From Streptomyces marokkonensis (GTDB taxonomy: Bacteria; Actinomycetota; Actinomycetes; Streptomycetales; Streptomycetaceae), in the NCBI RefSeq assembly GCF_008312835.1, contig NZ_VSKS01000017.1, positions 124,001 to 188,000 of the forward strand: a DNA stretch of 64,000 nt, read 5' to 3'. Position 1 is the first letter of the stretch. Every line of letters begins with the position of its first letter. Below are positions 17,830-26,680 of this stretch, in pieces. The position numbers and the translations under genes are program-made. The notes beneath the pieces were generated by a model. It was given only the letters and a program-made list of their open reading frames with translations. It was not told where the DNA came from and ran no database searches.

Positions 17830-18867
17830 ATGACGACCGCACCCCACCACTCCCCGGCTTCCGGCGCCGTGACGGGCGTGCCGCGCCCGCGGCCCGTCCC
17901 CTACGACCCCCAGCTGGAACCGGGCCTCGCCGCCTGCCGCGATCTCATCGAGCGGATCCCGCTGCGGGCCGACACGATCCTCGCCAACCGCGCGTACTTC
18001 GCCACCATCGTGCCCCCCGTCACAGAGGCGATCGGCGAGCGCCCGGTGGAGTTCGAGCACGTCACCGTGGCGGGCCCGGCGGGCGCGCCGGACGTGGAGC
18101 TGACGGTTCTGCGCCCCCGCGGCGGTGTCCGCGACGCGCCGGGCATCTACGGCATCCACGGTGGCGGCATGGTGCTCGGCAACCGGTTCTTCGGCATCGC
18201 CGGTCTCGTCGAGGAGGTCCTGACGTTCGGCGCCGTCGCCGTGAGCGTCGAGTACCGGCTCGCCCCCGAGCATCCCGCGCCCGACGCCGCGGAGGACTGC
18301 TACGCGGGCCTGGTCTGGTTCGCCGAGAACGCCGCGGCCCTCGGCGTGGACCCCGCCCGCATCCTCGTCGGCGGGGCGAGCGCGGGCGGCGGCCTGAGCG
18401 CGGCGGTCGCCCTGATGGCCCGCGACCGCGGCGGCCCCGCCCTGGCCGGACAGATGCTGGACTGCCCGATGATCGACGACCGCAACACCACGGTGTCCAG
18501 CCGGCAGTACGACGGCATCGGCATCTGGGACCGCAACAACAACGACACCGGCTGGAACGCGCTGCTGGGCGCGGACCGGGGTACCGACGCCGTGTCGCCC
18601 TACGCGGCGCCCTCGCGCGCCGGCGACCTGTCCGGACTGCCTCCCGCCTACATCGCGGTCGGCGCGGCCGAAGTGTTCCGCGACGAGGCGGTCGACTACG
18701 CCACCCGGATCTGGGCCACCGGCGGCCAGGCCGAACTGCACGTCTGGTCCGGCGGCTATCACGGCTTCACGGGGTTCTCCCCGGACGCCGAGGTGTCCCG
18801 AGCCGCCGTGGCCGCCCGGGAGTCGTGGATGCGGCGCGTTCTCGGCATCACCGGCCGGTCCCGGTGA
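17830..18867 (+). CDS. Alpha/beta hydrolase, hormone-sensitive-lipase type esterase
   Basis: A 345-residue carboxylesterase-type hydrolase. The oxyanion-hole motif HGGG is at 110-113. The nucleophile elbow is GASAGG with Ser184. The acid is in EVFRDEAVDYA, and the catalytic His is in GGYHGF near the C-terminus. The HSL family hydrolyses short-chain or aromatic esters. The ATG at 17830 begins 43 bp after the AKR-like gene. The TGA stop overlaps the GTG start of the MFS gene, so the two are coupled. A close paralogue at 29681 shares the VSSxQYDGxGxW and DLSGLPPA segments. Confidence 0.92.
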   Translation: MTTAPHHSPASGAVTGVPRPRPVPYDPQLEPGLAACRDLIERIPLRADTILANRAYFATIVPPVTEAIGERPVEFEHVTVAGPAGAPDVELTVLRPRGGVRDAPGIYGIHGGGMVLGNRFFGIAGLVEEVLTFGAVAVSVEYRLAPEHPAPDAAEDCYAGLVWFAENAAALGVDPARILVGGASAGGGLSAAVALMARDRGGPALAGQMLDCPMIDDRNTTVSSRQYDGIGIWDRNNNDTGWNALLGADRGTDAVSPYAAPSRAGDLSGLPPAYIAVGAAEVFRDEAVDYATRIWATGGQAELHVWSGGYHGFTGFSPDAEVSRAAVAARESWMRRVLGITGRSR

Positions 18868-20141
18868 CGACGTCCACGCCGCGCGGTGCGCGTGTCATGA
18901 GCGCGCGCCGCGCGGCGTTCGTCCTGGGGTCGCTCGAGGTGTTCGGACCGCTGTCGATGGACCTGTCCATGCCGCTGCTGCCGCAGCTCGCCAAGGACCT
19001 GCACACAAGTGGCAGCCTCGCTCAGGCGTCGATGTCGGTGTGCATGCTCGGACTCGCGTTCGGCCAGCTCGTGGCGGGCCCGCTCAGCGACCGCATGGGC
19101 AGGCGGCGGCCGCTGCTGTGGGGCATCGCGCTCTTCACCGTGTTCTCGCTGCTGTGCGCGGTCGCCCCCACCATCGAGATCCTGCTCGTGACCCGGTTCC
19201 TGCAGGGTGTCACCGGCTCGGCGGGCGTCGTCATCGCGCTCGCCGCCGCCCGGGACATCGCGAGCGGTATCGAGCTCGCCCGGCTGCTCAGCCTGCTCGG
19301 GCTCGTCGGAGCGCTGGCCCCCATCCTGGCGCCGGTGGCCGGCGGGCAGCTCGCTGCCGTCATGGACTGGCGGGGTCTCTTCGTCGTCCTCGCCGGCGTG
19401 GGCGCTCTCCTGCTGATCGTCGCCGGCACCCTGCTGCCCGAGACCCTGTCGGCCGGGCTGCGGCACCGGGGCGGGTTCGCCGCGACCGGCCGGCGGTTCG
19501 GCACGGTTCTGCGCGACCGTCTGTTCATCTGCTACCTGCTGGTGGGAGCGTGTACCGGCACGGCGTTCTTCACCTACCTGGCGTCCATCAGCTTCGTGCT
19601 GCAGGACGGCTTCCACCTCACCCCCCAGGCCTTCAGTGCCGTCTTCGCGATGAACGCGGTCGTCGCGATGCTCGGTTCACTGTCCAACCGGGCCGTCGTA
19701 CGCCGGGCCGGTCCCGCCCGCATGTACGTCGTGGGCACGACGGCGACGGCGGTCGCCGCGCTGGCCCTGCTCGGCACGGTCGTCGCCGGATTCGGCCTGA
19801 CCGTCCTGCTCGTCCTCCTCGCGCTGGTGCTGTTCTGCTACGGCGTCATCAGTCCGAACAGCTCGGCCCTCGCGCTCGCGGGTCACGGCGAACGCGCCGG
19901 AACCGCGGCTGCCCTGCTCGGCATGTCGACCTTCGCCGTCGGCCCGATCGTCGCGCCCGTCGTCGCGCTCGGCGGGGCGGCCGACCTGACCATGGCCCTC
20001 ACCATGGCCGTCGCCACCGTCCTCGCCTGCGTACTCGTGTGGACCGCTGTGCTGCCCCGGCTCCGCCGGGCCCGTCGGGATCCACCCACCGTCGAGCACC
20101 GCGCCGACGATGCCGGGGAGCACCACGGCGCTTCGCACTGA
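18864..20141 (+). CDS. MFS transporter, Bcr/CflA-type drug/metabolite exporter
   Basis: A 425-residue integral membrane protein with about 12 predicted TM helices. The hallmark Bcr/CflA start LGSLEVFGPLSMDLSMPLLP is followed by the MFS loop GPLSDRMGRRRPL between TM2 and TM3 and by the antiporter-like ALAPILAPVAGG motif in TM5. It probably exports a toxic intermediate or a drug by proton antiport. The GTG start overlaps the esterase stop (GTGA); an ATG 11 codons further is an alternative. It is the last gene of the rightward operon. Coupling to an esterase suggests efflux or release of the ester or its product. Confidence 0.88.
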   Translation: MTTSTPRGARVMSARRAAFVLGSLEVFGPLSMDLSMPLLPQLAKDLHTSGSLAQASMSVCMLGLAFGQLVAGPLSDRMGRRRPLLWGIALFTVFSLLCAVAPTIEILLVTRFLQGVTGSAGVVIALAAARDIASGIELARLLSLLGLVGALAPILAPVAGGQLAAVMDWRGLFVVLAGVGALLLIVAGTLLPETLSAGLRHRGGFAATGRRFGTVLRDRLFICYLLVGACTGTAFFTYLASISFVLQDGFHLTPQAFSAVFAMNAVVAMLGSLSNRAVVRRAGPARMYVVGTTATAVAALALLGTVVAGFGLTVLLVLLALVLFCYGVISPNSSALALAGHGERAGTAAALLGMSTFAVGPIVAPVVALGGAADLTMALTMAVATVLACVLVWTAVLPRLRRARRDPPTVEHRADDAGEHHGASH

Positions 20142-20609
20142 TCACCCGGGCCGCGCTCACCGTTCGTCCACCGCCGTCGGCGTCCCTCGCCGACGGCGGC
20201 GTCCGCATGCGGTCGGCCGGTGGTCGTCCGCGCTCCTTCCCGTCCCGCCGGCCCCCGCGGTGTGGCGGCGGGCCGGCCGCCCGGAGTGATACGGGCCGGC
20301 GGCGGCACCGCTGTCACGGGATGCGCACGGGCACGTGCACGACGGTGGCGGCGCGGCGGGCCCGCCGGCAACGGCACCCGGGAGCACAGCGGCCGTAATC
20401 CGGTATGCCGGTCGGGGGGCCACCGCCTTCCGCGCCTGTCCCGGCCCGCGCGACGCCCTCGGTCGCCGGGCCGCCCGCCCACCTGCGACGGCGGTCCCCC
20501 GTACGGGTCGGGGCGGAGCCCGGGGACGGCGGGCATGCCGAAGAGCCGGACCGCGTGCGGTCCGGCTCCTGCCCCGGGGCGGCGGCCGCGGCCGCCGCCC
20601 GGAGGTGAG
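20142..20609. other. Intergenic region between convergent operons
   Basis: A 468-bp stretch with no reading frame of coding character. It contains several GC-rich inverted repeats, the clearest at 20543-20568. Nothing else was recognised. Confidence 0.5.
20543..20568. terminator. Terminator hairpin downstream of the hpaD-like gene
   Basis: A perfect 12-bp palindromic stem (GAGCCGGACCGC and its complement) with a 2-nt centre, 42 bp past the dioxygenase stop. It would end the leftward hpa operon and may also block read-through from the MFS gene. Confidence 0.6.
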
Positions 20610-21635
20610 TCAGCCGTCCTGCCTGCCCGGATCGACGATCCCCAGACCGTCGGCGCCCACCTGCACGGCGGACTCGTCCAGCACGGGTCCGGTGACGGGC
20701 TGTGGGCGGCCGTCGAGGTCGAGGACCGGGGACGCCTCCTTGTACCAGGACTCGATGACGGCGTTGCCCCAGAAGTCGCGGCGGCGGTCGTCGTGGACGT
20801 TCCACCGGTAGGTCTCGTGGTCGGGGTCGCCGGTGTAGTAGTCGGAGGTGTAGATCTCCACGCGGTGGCCGTCGGGGTCGCGCAGGTAGAGGTAGAAGGC
20901 GTTCGAGACGCCGTGCCGGCCGGGACCCCGCTCGATGTGGTGCTCATGGCGCAGTGACCCGAAAAGGTCGGCGGTGCGCAGAACCTGGTGCGACTCGTGG
21001 GTGGCCACACCCACGTGGTGCAACTGGGGCCCGGCGCCGGCGGTGAAGGCCACGTCGTGGACGGTCTGCTTGCGGTACATCCAGGCCGCGTACAGCTCGT
21101 GCTCGTCGCCCTCGATGGTCTCCGAGCAGCCGAATCCGAGCGCCTTGTAGTGGTCGTAGGCGGCGGGGATGTCGGGGGTGCAGATGTTGAAGTGGTCCAG
21201 GCGGGCGATCTCGGCGCCGCGGCGCAGGTCGTAGCGCTGGATGAGGCGCTCGGCGCGCTCGATGTCGTGGAAGAACTCCACGGGGAAGCCGAGCGGGTCG
21301 ATGACGCGGACGGCGTCGCCGACTCCCGGGGTGCCGGAGTCCTTGGGGACGCGGCGGACGGGAAGGCCGAGCGCGGTGAAGTACCGCTCGGCGCGGTCGA
21401 CGTCCTCGGGGGTGCGGACCCGGTAGGAGATGTGGTCGAGCGCCGCGGTCTCCCCCTTGCGCAGCACGAGGGAGTGGTGGGTGAGTTCGTCGGTCCCGCG
21501 CAGGCAGAGCAGGGAGTTGTCGTCGTACTGGACGTGGAAGCCGAGCATGTCGCCCCAGAACCAGCGGGCCCTGTCCAGGTCGGTGACGACCAGCTGGGCG
21601 TAGGCGGAGCGGACGACGTCGGGAGCTGTGGTCAT
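20610..21635 (-). CDS. hpaD: 3,4-dihydroxyphenylacetate (homoprotocatechuate) 2,3-dioxygenase
   Basis: A 341-residue type I extradiol ring-cleavage dioxygenase (two vicinal-oxygen-chelate domains) in the Brevibacterium/Arthrobacter HPCD lineage. The metal ligands are His148 (RLDHFN), His207 (LHHVGV) and Glu260 (HRVEIY). Lineage motifs RKQTVHD, ERGPGRHGVSNAFYLY and DYYTGDPDHETYRW are all present. It opens homoprotocatechuate to 5-carboxymethyl-2-hydroxymuconate semialdehyde. The ATG at 21633-21635 follows AAGGAGA; a long upstream in-frame extension antisense to nothing useful is rejected. It lies 20 bp downstream of the HpaE-type dehydrogenase, the enzyme for the next step. Confidence 0.95.
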   Translation of the reverse strand: MTTAPDVVRSAYAQLVVTDLDRARWFWGDMLGFHVQYDDNSLLCLRGTDELTHHSLVLRKGETAALDHISYRVRTPEDVDRAERYFTALGLPVRRVPKDSGTPGVGDAVRVIDPLGFPVEFFHDIERAERLIQRYDLRRGAEIARLDHFNICTPDIPAAYDHYKALGFGCSETIEGDEHELYAAWMYRKQTVHDVAFTAGAGPQLHHVGVATHESHQVLRTADLFGSLRHEHHIERGPGRHGVSNAFYLYLRDPDGHRVEIYTSDYYTGDPDHETYRWNVHDDRRRDFWGNAVIESWYKEASPVLDLDGRPQPVTGPVLDESAVQVGADGLGIVDPGRQDG

Positions 21636-21655
21636 GGGAAACGTCTCCTTGACGG

Positions 21656-23155
21656 TCAGGACGCGCCGAAGCGGGGGGTGTGGGCCTCGCCCAGCATCAC
21701 GTGGACGATCTTCGACTCGGTGTAGAAGTCGATGCTGTGCGCACCGCCCTCCCGGCCCAGGCCGGAGGACTTCACGCCGCCGAAGGGGGTCCGCAGGTCG
21801 CGGACATTGTGGGAGTTGATCCAGACCATACCGGATTCGACCGCATGTGCGACGCGATGTCCGCGCTTCAGGTCGGACGTCCACACGTAGGCCGCGAGGC
21901 CGTACTCGGTGGCGTTGGCCAGTTCCACGGCCTCGGCCTCGTCGTCGAACGGGGCGACGGCCACGACCGGGCCGAAGATCTCCTCCTGGAAGATGCGGGC
22001 GTCGCGGGGGACGTCGGCGAAGACGGTGGGCTGGAGGTAGTTGCCCTCCGGCAGATGCGCGGGGCGGGCGCCGCCGGCCACCAGTCTCGCCTCCTGCCGT
22101 CCGATCTCGACGTACTTCAGTACGCGCGCGTAGTGCTCGGGGTGCACCAGCGCCCCGACCTCGGTGGCCGGGTCGGCGGGCAGACCGACCTTCACCCGCT
22201 CGGCACGCTCGGCCAGGCGCCGGGTGAACTCCTCGTACACCGGGCGCTCCACCAGGACGCGGGACCCCGCGGTGCACCGTTCGCCGTTGAGGGAGAAGAC
22301 ACCGAAGACGACCGAGTCCAGTGCGGTGTCGAGGTCGGCGTCGGCGAAGAGCACGACCGGGGACTTGCCGCCCAGCTCCATCGACGTGGTCTTCAGGTGC
22401 GTCGCGGAGCTGCGGACGATGTGTCTGCCGGTGTCGGTGGAGCCGGTGAAGGAGATCAGCGGCACACCGGGGTGGTCCACCAGGGCCTGGCCGGCCTCCT
22501 CACCTATGCCGTGCACGATGTTGACCACGCCGGACGGCACGCCGGCCTCGTCGAGGATCTCCGGCCACAGGCTCGCGGACAGGGGGGTCCATTCGGCGGG
22601 CTTGAGGACGAGGGTGCAGCCGGATGCCAGCGCCGGGGCCAGCTTCCAGCTCTCCAGCATGAACGGCGTGTTCCAGGGGGTGATCAGTCCCGCGACACCG
22701 ATGGGGTTGCGGACGACATAGTTGATCTGCTGGTCGCCGGCCCGGAACGCCTCCTCACCGAGAGCGACGATGACATCGGCGAAGTAGCGGAAGTTCTCGG
22801 CGGCCCGCCGGGCCTGCCCCCTGGCCTGGGTGATGGGCAGACCGGAGTCGAAGGTCTCGAGGGCGGCCAGGCGCTCCTCGCGTGACTCGACGGCGTCGGC
22901 GATCCGGTACAGGATGCGGGCGCGTTCCCGGTTTCCCAGCTTCGACCAGGCGGGGAAGGCCGTGGCGGCCGCGGTGACGGCACGGTCCACGTCGTCACGG
23001 CCGCCGGCGGCGGCGGTGGCGTAGGGGGAGTTGGAGACGGGATCGCAGACGGGGAACGTACGGCCGTCGGCGCTGTCGAGGAGTTCGCCGCCGATCCAGT
23101 GGCGGATCTCGGCGGGCAGGTCGGCCGGGCGATGCGCGGCCAGGTTCGTGGACAT
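21656..23155 (-). CDS. hpaE: 5-carboxymethyl-2-hydroxymuconate-6-semialdehyde dehydrogenase
   Basis: A 499-residue aldehyde dehydrogenase. The catalytic Glu is in MELGGKSP (E260) and the nucleophile in SLNGERCTAGSR (C294); this NGERCTAGSR context is characteristic of HpaE/HpcC enzymes. The cofactor segments LITPWNTPFMLESWKLAPAL and FTGSTDTG are intact. It oxidises the ring-cleavage semialdehyde to 5-carboxymethyl-2-hydroxymuconate. The ATG at 23153-23155 fits the start of the family. Neighbours on both sides are pathway genes in one leftward operon with gaps of 20-25 bp. Confidence 0.92.
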   Translation of the reverse strand: MSTNLAAHRPADLPAEIRHWIGGELLDSADGRTFPVCDPVSNSPYATAAAGGRDDVDRAVTAAATAFPAWSKLGNRERARILYRIADAVESREERLAALETFDSGLPITQARGQARRAAENFRYFADVIVALGEEAFRAGDQQINYVVRNPIGVAGLITPWNTPFMLESWKLAPALASGCTLVLKPAEWTPLSASLWPEILDEAGVPSGVVNIVHGIGEEAGQALVDHPGVPLISFTGSTDTGRHIVRSSATHLKTTSMELGGKSPVVLFADADLDTALDSVVFGVFSLNGERCTAGSRVLVERPVYEEFTRRLAERAERVKVGLPADPATEVGALVHPEHYARVLKYVEIGRQEARLVAGGARPAHLPEGNYLQPTVFADVPRDARIFQEEIFGPVVAVAPFDDEAEAVELANATEYGLAAYVWTSDLKRGHRVAHAVESGMVWINSHNVRDLRTPFGGVKSSGLGREGGAHSIDFYTESKIVHVMLGEAHTPRFGAS

Positions 23156-23178
23156 GGCGTCTCTCTTCGTTCCGGGGG

Positions 23179-24099
23179 TCAGAGCTGCTGGGTGAGGTCG
23201 CCGCCCTCGGCGAGGAGGGCGCGGATGCGGGCCAGGCCGTTCTCGGTGGGCGACGTGAGCGGCGGACGCACATGTCCCGAGGTGATCCGGCCCTGCTGCT
23301 CCAGCACCCACTTGGCGGGGGCGGGGTTGGTCTCGACGAACAGCAGGTCGACCAGCGGGTGCAGTCGGTAGTGCAGGTCCCGTGCGGCGTCGAAGTCGCC
23401 GGCCTCCCACAGCTCGTACATCCGGGCCACCGCGGTCGGCGCGAGGTTGGCCACCGCGGAGACGAAGCCGGCCCCGCCCAGCGCGAGCAGCGGGAGGCAC
23501 AGCAGCTCGATCCCGGACCACACCAGCAGCTCACGGCCGCAGGCGTGCAGCACACGGGAGAAGTGTTCGAAGTCCTTGGTGGTCTCCTTGACGCCGACGA
23601 AGTTGTCGAAGTCGGTGAACAGTCGCCTGACCGTCTCCGGCGCGATGTCCACGGCGGTGCGGGACGGTACGTTGTAGGCGACGATGGGCAGGTCGGGGAA
23701 CTCGCGGGCCACCGTGGCATACCACCGGTACAGCGCTTCCTGGGTGGGCCGGGCGTAGTACGGGGTGATGACCAGGGCGGCGTCCGCGCCCAGTTCCCGG
23801 GCGGCGGCGGTGATCTCGAGGGTCTCGTCCAGCTTGTGCGAGCCGGTGCCGGGCAGGAACGGCACCCGGTCGCCGATCTCGTCCGAGGCGGTGCGCATGG
23901 CGGCGATGCGTTCGGCGGCGGTCTGCGCCGACGGCTCGCCGGTGGAACCGCCCAGCGAGATGCCGTGCGAGCCGGATTCCAGCTGCCAGCGGATCAGGCC
24001 GCGGAGGCTGTCGTGGTCGACCGCGCCGTCCTCGGTGAACGGCGTGACGACGGGGGCGATGGACCCGCGGATGGTGGCGGGGTCGGTGCGGAACTTCAT
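23179..24099 (-). CDS. DapA/NAL-superfamily lyase or aldolase
   Basis: A 306-residue TIM-barrel class I aldolase of the dihydrodipicolinate synthase/N-acetylneuraminate lyase family. The GSTGE motif (51-55) binds the keto-acid carboxylate, Tyr142 (VAYNVPSRT) is the proton relay, and Lys171 (GVKETTKD) the Schiff-base lysine. In the homoprotocatechuate pathway a pyruvate-forming aldol cleavage is needed at the end, and a DapA-like enzyme in the operon could do it. Other family members do hydration or decarboxylation. The ATG at 24097-24099 is 23 bp from hpaE. The step is inferred from context, not from motifs. Confidence 0.85.
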   Translation of the reverse strand: MKFRTDPATIRGSIAPVVTPFTEDGAVDHDSLRGLIRWQLESGSHGISLGGSTGEPSAQTAAERIAAMRTASDEIGDRVPFLPGTGSHKLDETLEITAAARELGADAALVITPYYARPTQEALYRWYATVAREFPDLPIVAYNVPSRTAVDIAPETVRRLFTDFDNFVGVKETTKDFEHFSRVLHACGRELLVWSGIELLCLPLLALGGAGFVSAVANLAPTAVARMYELWEAGDFDAARDLHYRLHPLVDLLFVETNPAPAKWVLEQQGRITSGHVRPPLTSPTENGLARIRALLAEGGDLTQQL

Positions 24100-24176
24100 G
24101 GACTGCTCCGTGGGTGGATGGGTGCGGGCAAGGTCATGGGCGGGCGCGGCGCCGCCGCGGCTGCCGGCGGGGGCCC

Positions 24177-25613
24177 TCAGGACTGGTCGCCGCGCCACTG
24201 CTCGTAGGCGGCCTGCCAGACGGGTCCGAGCGGGTACAGGCCCTGGATCGGTTCGCCCGCCGACACCTGTTCGGCGATGAACCGCTCCTGCAGCTCCTGT
24301 TCGGTGCTGTCCGCGATGAGTTCTCCGGCCAGGTCCGGGGGAACGACGACGACGCCGTCGGCGTCGCCGACGAGGATGTCTCCGGGCTGGACGAGCGCTC
24401 CGCCGCAGGCGATCGGGGCGCCGGTGTCCCAGGGGACGTGGCGGCGCCCGAGGACGGCGGGGTGCTCGGCGGCGTAGTACGTCGGCAGGCCCAGGGCGGC
24501 CACCGCCGCGCTGTCCCGCAGCCCGCCGTCGGTGACGATGCCGGCCGCGCCCCGCTTCTTCGCCCGCAGCGCCAGGATGTCGCCGATGGTGCCGGAGGTG
24601 GGGTCGCGGCGGGCGTCCATGACGAGCACCTGGCCGGGGCGCAGCTCTTCCACGGCACGCTTCTGCGCGTTCATGCCGTTGCCGAACTTCGCGAAGAGAT
24701 CTTCCCGCAGCGGCAGGTAGCGCAGGGTGTGAGCGGTCCCGACCAGTTTGGCACCGGGGTCGGCCGGGCGGATCCCGTCGATCGTCATGTGCTGCAGGCC
24801 ACGCTTGCGCAGCTGGGAGCTGAGCGTGGCGGTGGCCAGGCCCCGCAGCGCTTCGGCGACGTCCTCGTTCAGCGCGGGCTCGTCCGCGCGGGCCGGGCCC
24901 CAGGCGTCGGCCCGCAGTGCGGCGTCGACGCGGGGCATGGCGCCCCAGGCCGCAAGGTCGTGGTCGGCGTCCGTCACCGTGTTGCGCAGCCGGCCACCGG
25001 AGATCTGCCGGTCCGGGGCGCTGACCTCCACCTCCACCACGTCACCGGGCGACACCACCGAGGCGCCGGCCGGGGTCCCGGTGAGGATGACATCGCCGGG
25101 TTCCAGCGTGACCAGGCGCGACAGGTCGGCGATCAGGGCACCGAACGGGAAGAGCAGTGTGGAGGTGTCGGCGTCCTGGACCAGTTCGCCGTTCACCCAG
25201 GTACGCAGCCGCAGTGCGGCGGGGTCGAGCCCGGTGGCGTCCAAGAGCCGGGGGCCGATCGGGGTGAAGCCGTCGGCGCCCTTCGAGCGCAGATTGGAGC
25301 CGCGGTCGGCATGTCGCAGGTCGTACGCGCCGGCGTCGTTGGCCGCCGCCACCCAGGCGACGTGGTCCCAGCCCCGCTCCGGTGCGACCCGGCGCGCTCG
25401 GCGGCCGATGACCAGCGCGATCTCCCCCTCGAAGGACATGAGTTCGCAGCCCCGGGGCCGGACGAGAGCGTCGCCGGTCCCGGAGAGGGAGGAAGGCGGC
25501 TTGAGGAAGTAGGAGGGCTGGTCGGGGGTGCGTCCGCGCTCCTTGGCCCGGCAGCGGTAGTTGAGGTGAACTGCGACGATCTTCGACGGCTGGGTTCCCA
25601 GCGGATGCGGCAT
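24177..25613 (-). CDS. Fusion: HpaG-like fumarylacetoacetate hydrolase domain plus RraA-like aldolase domain
   Basis: A 478-residue two-domain enzyme. Residues about 10-235 are a fumarylacetoacetate hydrolase/HpaG domain with metal ligands in FEGEIALVIG (E62, E64) and AANDAGAYDLR (D93) and the lysine in LRSKGADGF (K111). This domain would do the decarboxylation/isomerisation of the carboxymethylmuconate product. Residues about 250-470 match the RraA/class II HMG-CHA aldolase fold: DPTSGTIGDILA and GIVTDGGLRDSAA carry the pyruvate/metal-binding Asp and Arg. The second domain could supply the final aldol cleavage. It is the first gene of the leftward hpa operon, facing the GntR-type operator sites. 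Confidence 0.88.
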   Translation of the reverse strand: MPHPLGTQPSKIVAVHLNYRCRAKERGRTPDQPSYFLKPPSSLSGTGDALVRPRGCELMSFEGEIALVIGRRARRVAPERGWDHVAWVAAANDAGAYDLRHADRGSNLRSKGADGFTPIGPRLLDATGLDPAALRLRTWVNGELVQDADTSTLLFPFGALIADLSRLVTLEPGDVILTGTPAGASVVSPGDVVEVEVSAPDRQISGGRLRNTVTDADHDLAAWGAMPRVDAALRADAWGPARADEPALNEDVAEALRGLATATLSSQLRKRGLQHMTIDGIRPADPGAKLVGTAHTLRYLPLREDLFAKFGNGMNAQKRAVEELRPGQVLVMDARRDPTSGTIGDILALRAKKRGAAGIVTDGGLRDSAAVAALGLPTYYAAEHPAVLGRRHVPWDTGAPIACGGALVQPGDILVGDADGVVVVPPDLAGELIADSTEQELQERFIAEQVSAGEPIQGLYPLGPVWQAAYEQWRGDQS

Positions 25614-25755
25614 GGGAGTTCTCCCTGGGCGTGTGCGACATCAGGCGCTTGTCGAGGAGGAGCGGGGCCTGTCCGCGCCGGCGCGGCCACAGGGCTCGGG
25701 GCGCGGACGGCGACAGCCCGTCCTGATGAAGGGGCCGGGCTAACCCGACTCACTA

Positions 25756-25767
25756 ATCGTATACGTT
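25756..25767. promoter_or_regulatory. GntR-type operator ATCGTATACGTT
   Basis: A near-perfect palindrome centred on CGTATACG, in the 265-bp promoter gap between the leftward hpa operon and the rightward hydrolase/GntR operon. It matches 10 of 12 bases of the perfect palindrome at 27408. The YGTATACR centre is the expected form for FadR/FCD-type GntR sites. Confidence 0.6.
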
Positions 25768-25843
25768 ATCATGCATGATTTAGAAGAGAAGGGCGGTCAT
25801 CCGACATCGCGAGCCAGTGGGCAGCGAACGGGTAGGATCGCAA

Positions 25844-25855
25844 ATCGTATATGAA
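25844..25855. promoter_or_regulatory. GntR-type operator, weaker copy ATCGTATATGAA
   Basis: A second copy of the operator core, 24 bp before the ATG of the rightward hydrolase. It may overlap the transcription start and so give autorepression of the hydrolase-GntR transcript. Confidence 0.5.
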
Positions 25856-25878
25856 ACTCGATGTGAGGGGTTCGCGAG

Positions 25879-26619
25879 ATGCAGAGCCGAACCGGTCTGA
25901 CCGTCCGTACCTTCGCTCCCGCCCGCACCTCCGGGAGACCGCCCGTACTGCTCGTGCACGGCTTCGGCTCCGACGGCCACCGGGACTGGGTCGAGACCGG
26001 GATCGCCGGGGCGCTGACCGAGGCCGGCCGTGAGGTGATCGTGCCCGACCTGCGGGGACACGGGGACAGCCCCGCCCCGTCGACGGCCGGCGAGGCCGGT
26101 GTGCCGAGGCACGTCACGGACCTGGTCACGGTGCTGGACGAGGCGGGCGCCACGGCGTTCGACGTGGTCGGGTACTCCATGGGCGCCCGGCTCGCCTGGG
26201 AGCTGCCCGGGGCCGCGCCCGGCCGGGTGCGCCGGGCCGTCCTCGGCGGGCTGAGCCCCGTCGAACCGTTCGAGGCGGTGGACGTGGAGGCACTCCACCG
26301 CGCGGTCGCGGACGGCACCGAGCCGGCGGATCCGTTCACCGGGGTGATCGCCGGCATGGTGAGCGCGCACGGGGCACGGGCCGCCGGTCTGGCCCTGTGT
26401 GTCGAGGGGCTGCGCGACACGCCCTTCGCGCCGCGGTCCTGGGCGGGAGACACGCCGCCCGTCTTCGTCGTCGGGAAGGACGACATGATGACCCGCGGGA
26501 TCGAGCAGGTGGTCGGCCTCGTCGACGGGGCGGAGCTGGCCACGGTTCCGGGCGATCACCACGAGGTTCTCGCCGGGGCCGAGTTCCGCCGTACAGTCCT
26601 GGAAGTCCTTGCGCGGTGA
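25879..26619 (+). CDS. Alpha/beta hydrolase
   Basis: A 246-residue compact alpha/beta hydrolase of the meta-cleavage-product/esterase type. The oxyanion segment is LLVHGFGSDGHRDW, the nucleophile elbow GYSMGA (Ser near residue 99), the acid Asp in VVGKDDMM, and the His in PGDHHEVL near the end. The cap domain is short. An HG motif followed by S-D-H fits esterases and C-C hydrolases. ATG at 25879 follows GAGGGG. It is the first gene of the operon containing the GntR regulator, 61 bp upstream of it. Confidence 0.9.
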   Translation: MQSRTGLTVRTFAPARTSGRPPVLLVHGFGSDGHRDWVETGIAGALTEAGREVIVPDLRGHGDSPAPSTAGEAGVPRHVTDLVTVLDEAGATAFDVVGYSMGARLAWELPGAAPGRVRRAVLGGLSPVEPFEAVDVEALHRAVADGTEPADPFTGVIAGMVSAHGARAAGLALCVEGLRDTPFAPRSWAGDTPPVFVVGKDDMMTRGIEQVVGLVDGAELATVPGDHHEVLAGAEFRRTVLEVLAR

Positions 26620-26680
26620 GCGTTCGAGTACACGACCGGAGCCGCATTGCGGCAGGCCGGCCCAGGGTAGGGGAACACCG

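Noticed and set aside
12280-20141. An antibiotic biosynthetic gene cluster (methyltransferase, reductases, esterase, MFS exporter)
   Set aside because: No polyketide, peptide, terpene or other scaffold-forming enzyme is present, and the adjoining ring-cleavage and import genes point to catabolism.
20610-22277. A 555-codon version of the dioxygenase extending upstream
   Set aside because: The extra N-terminus overlaps hpaE in another frame; the start at 21635 has a ribosome binding site and fits the family length.
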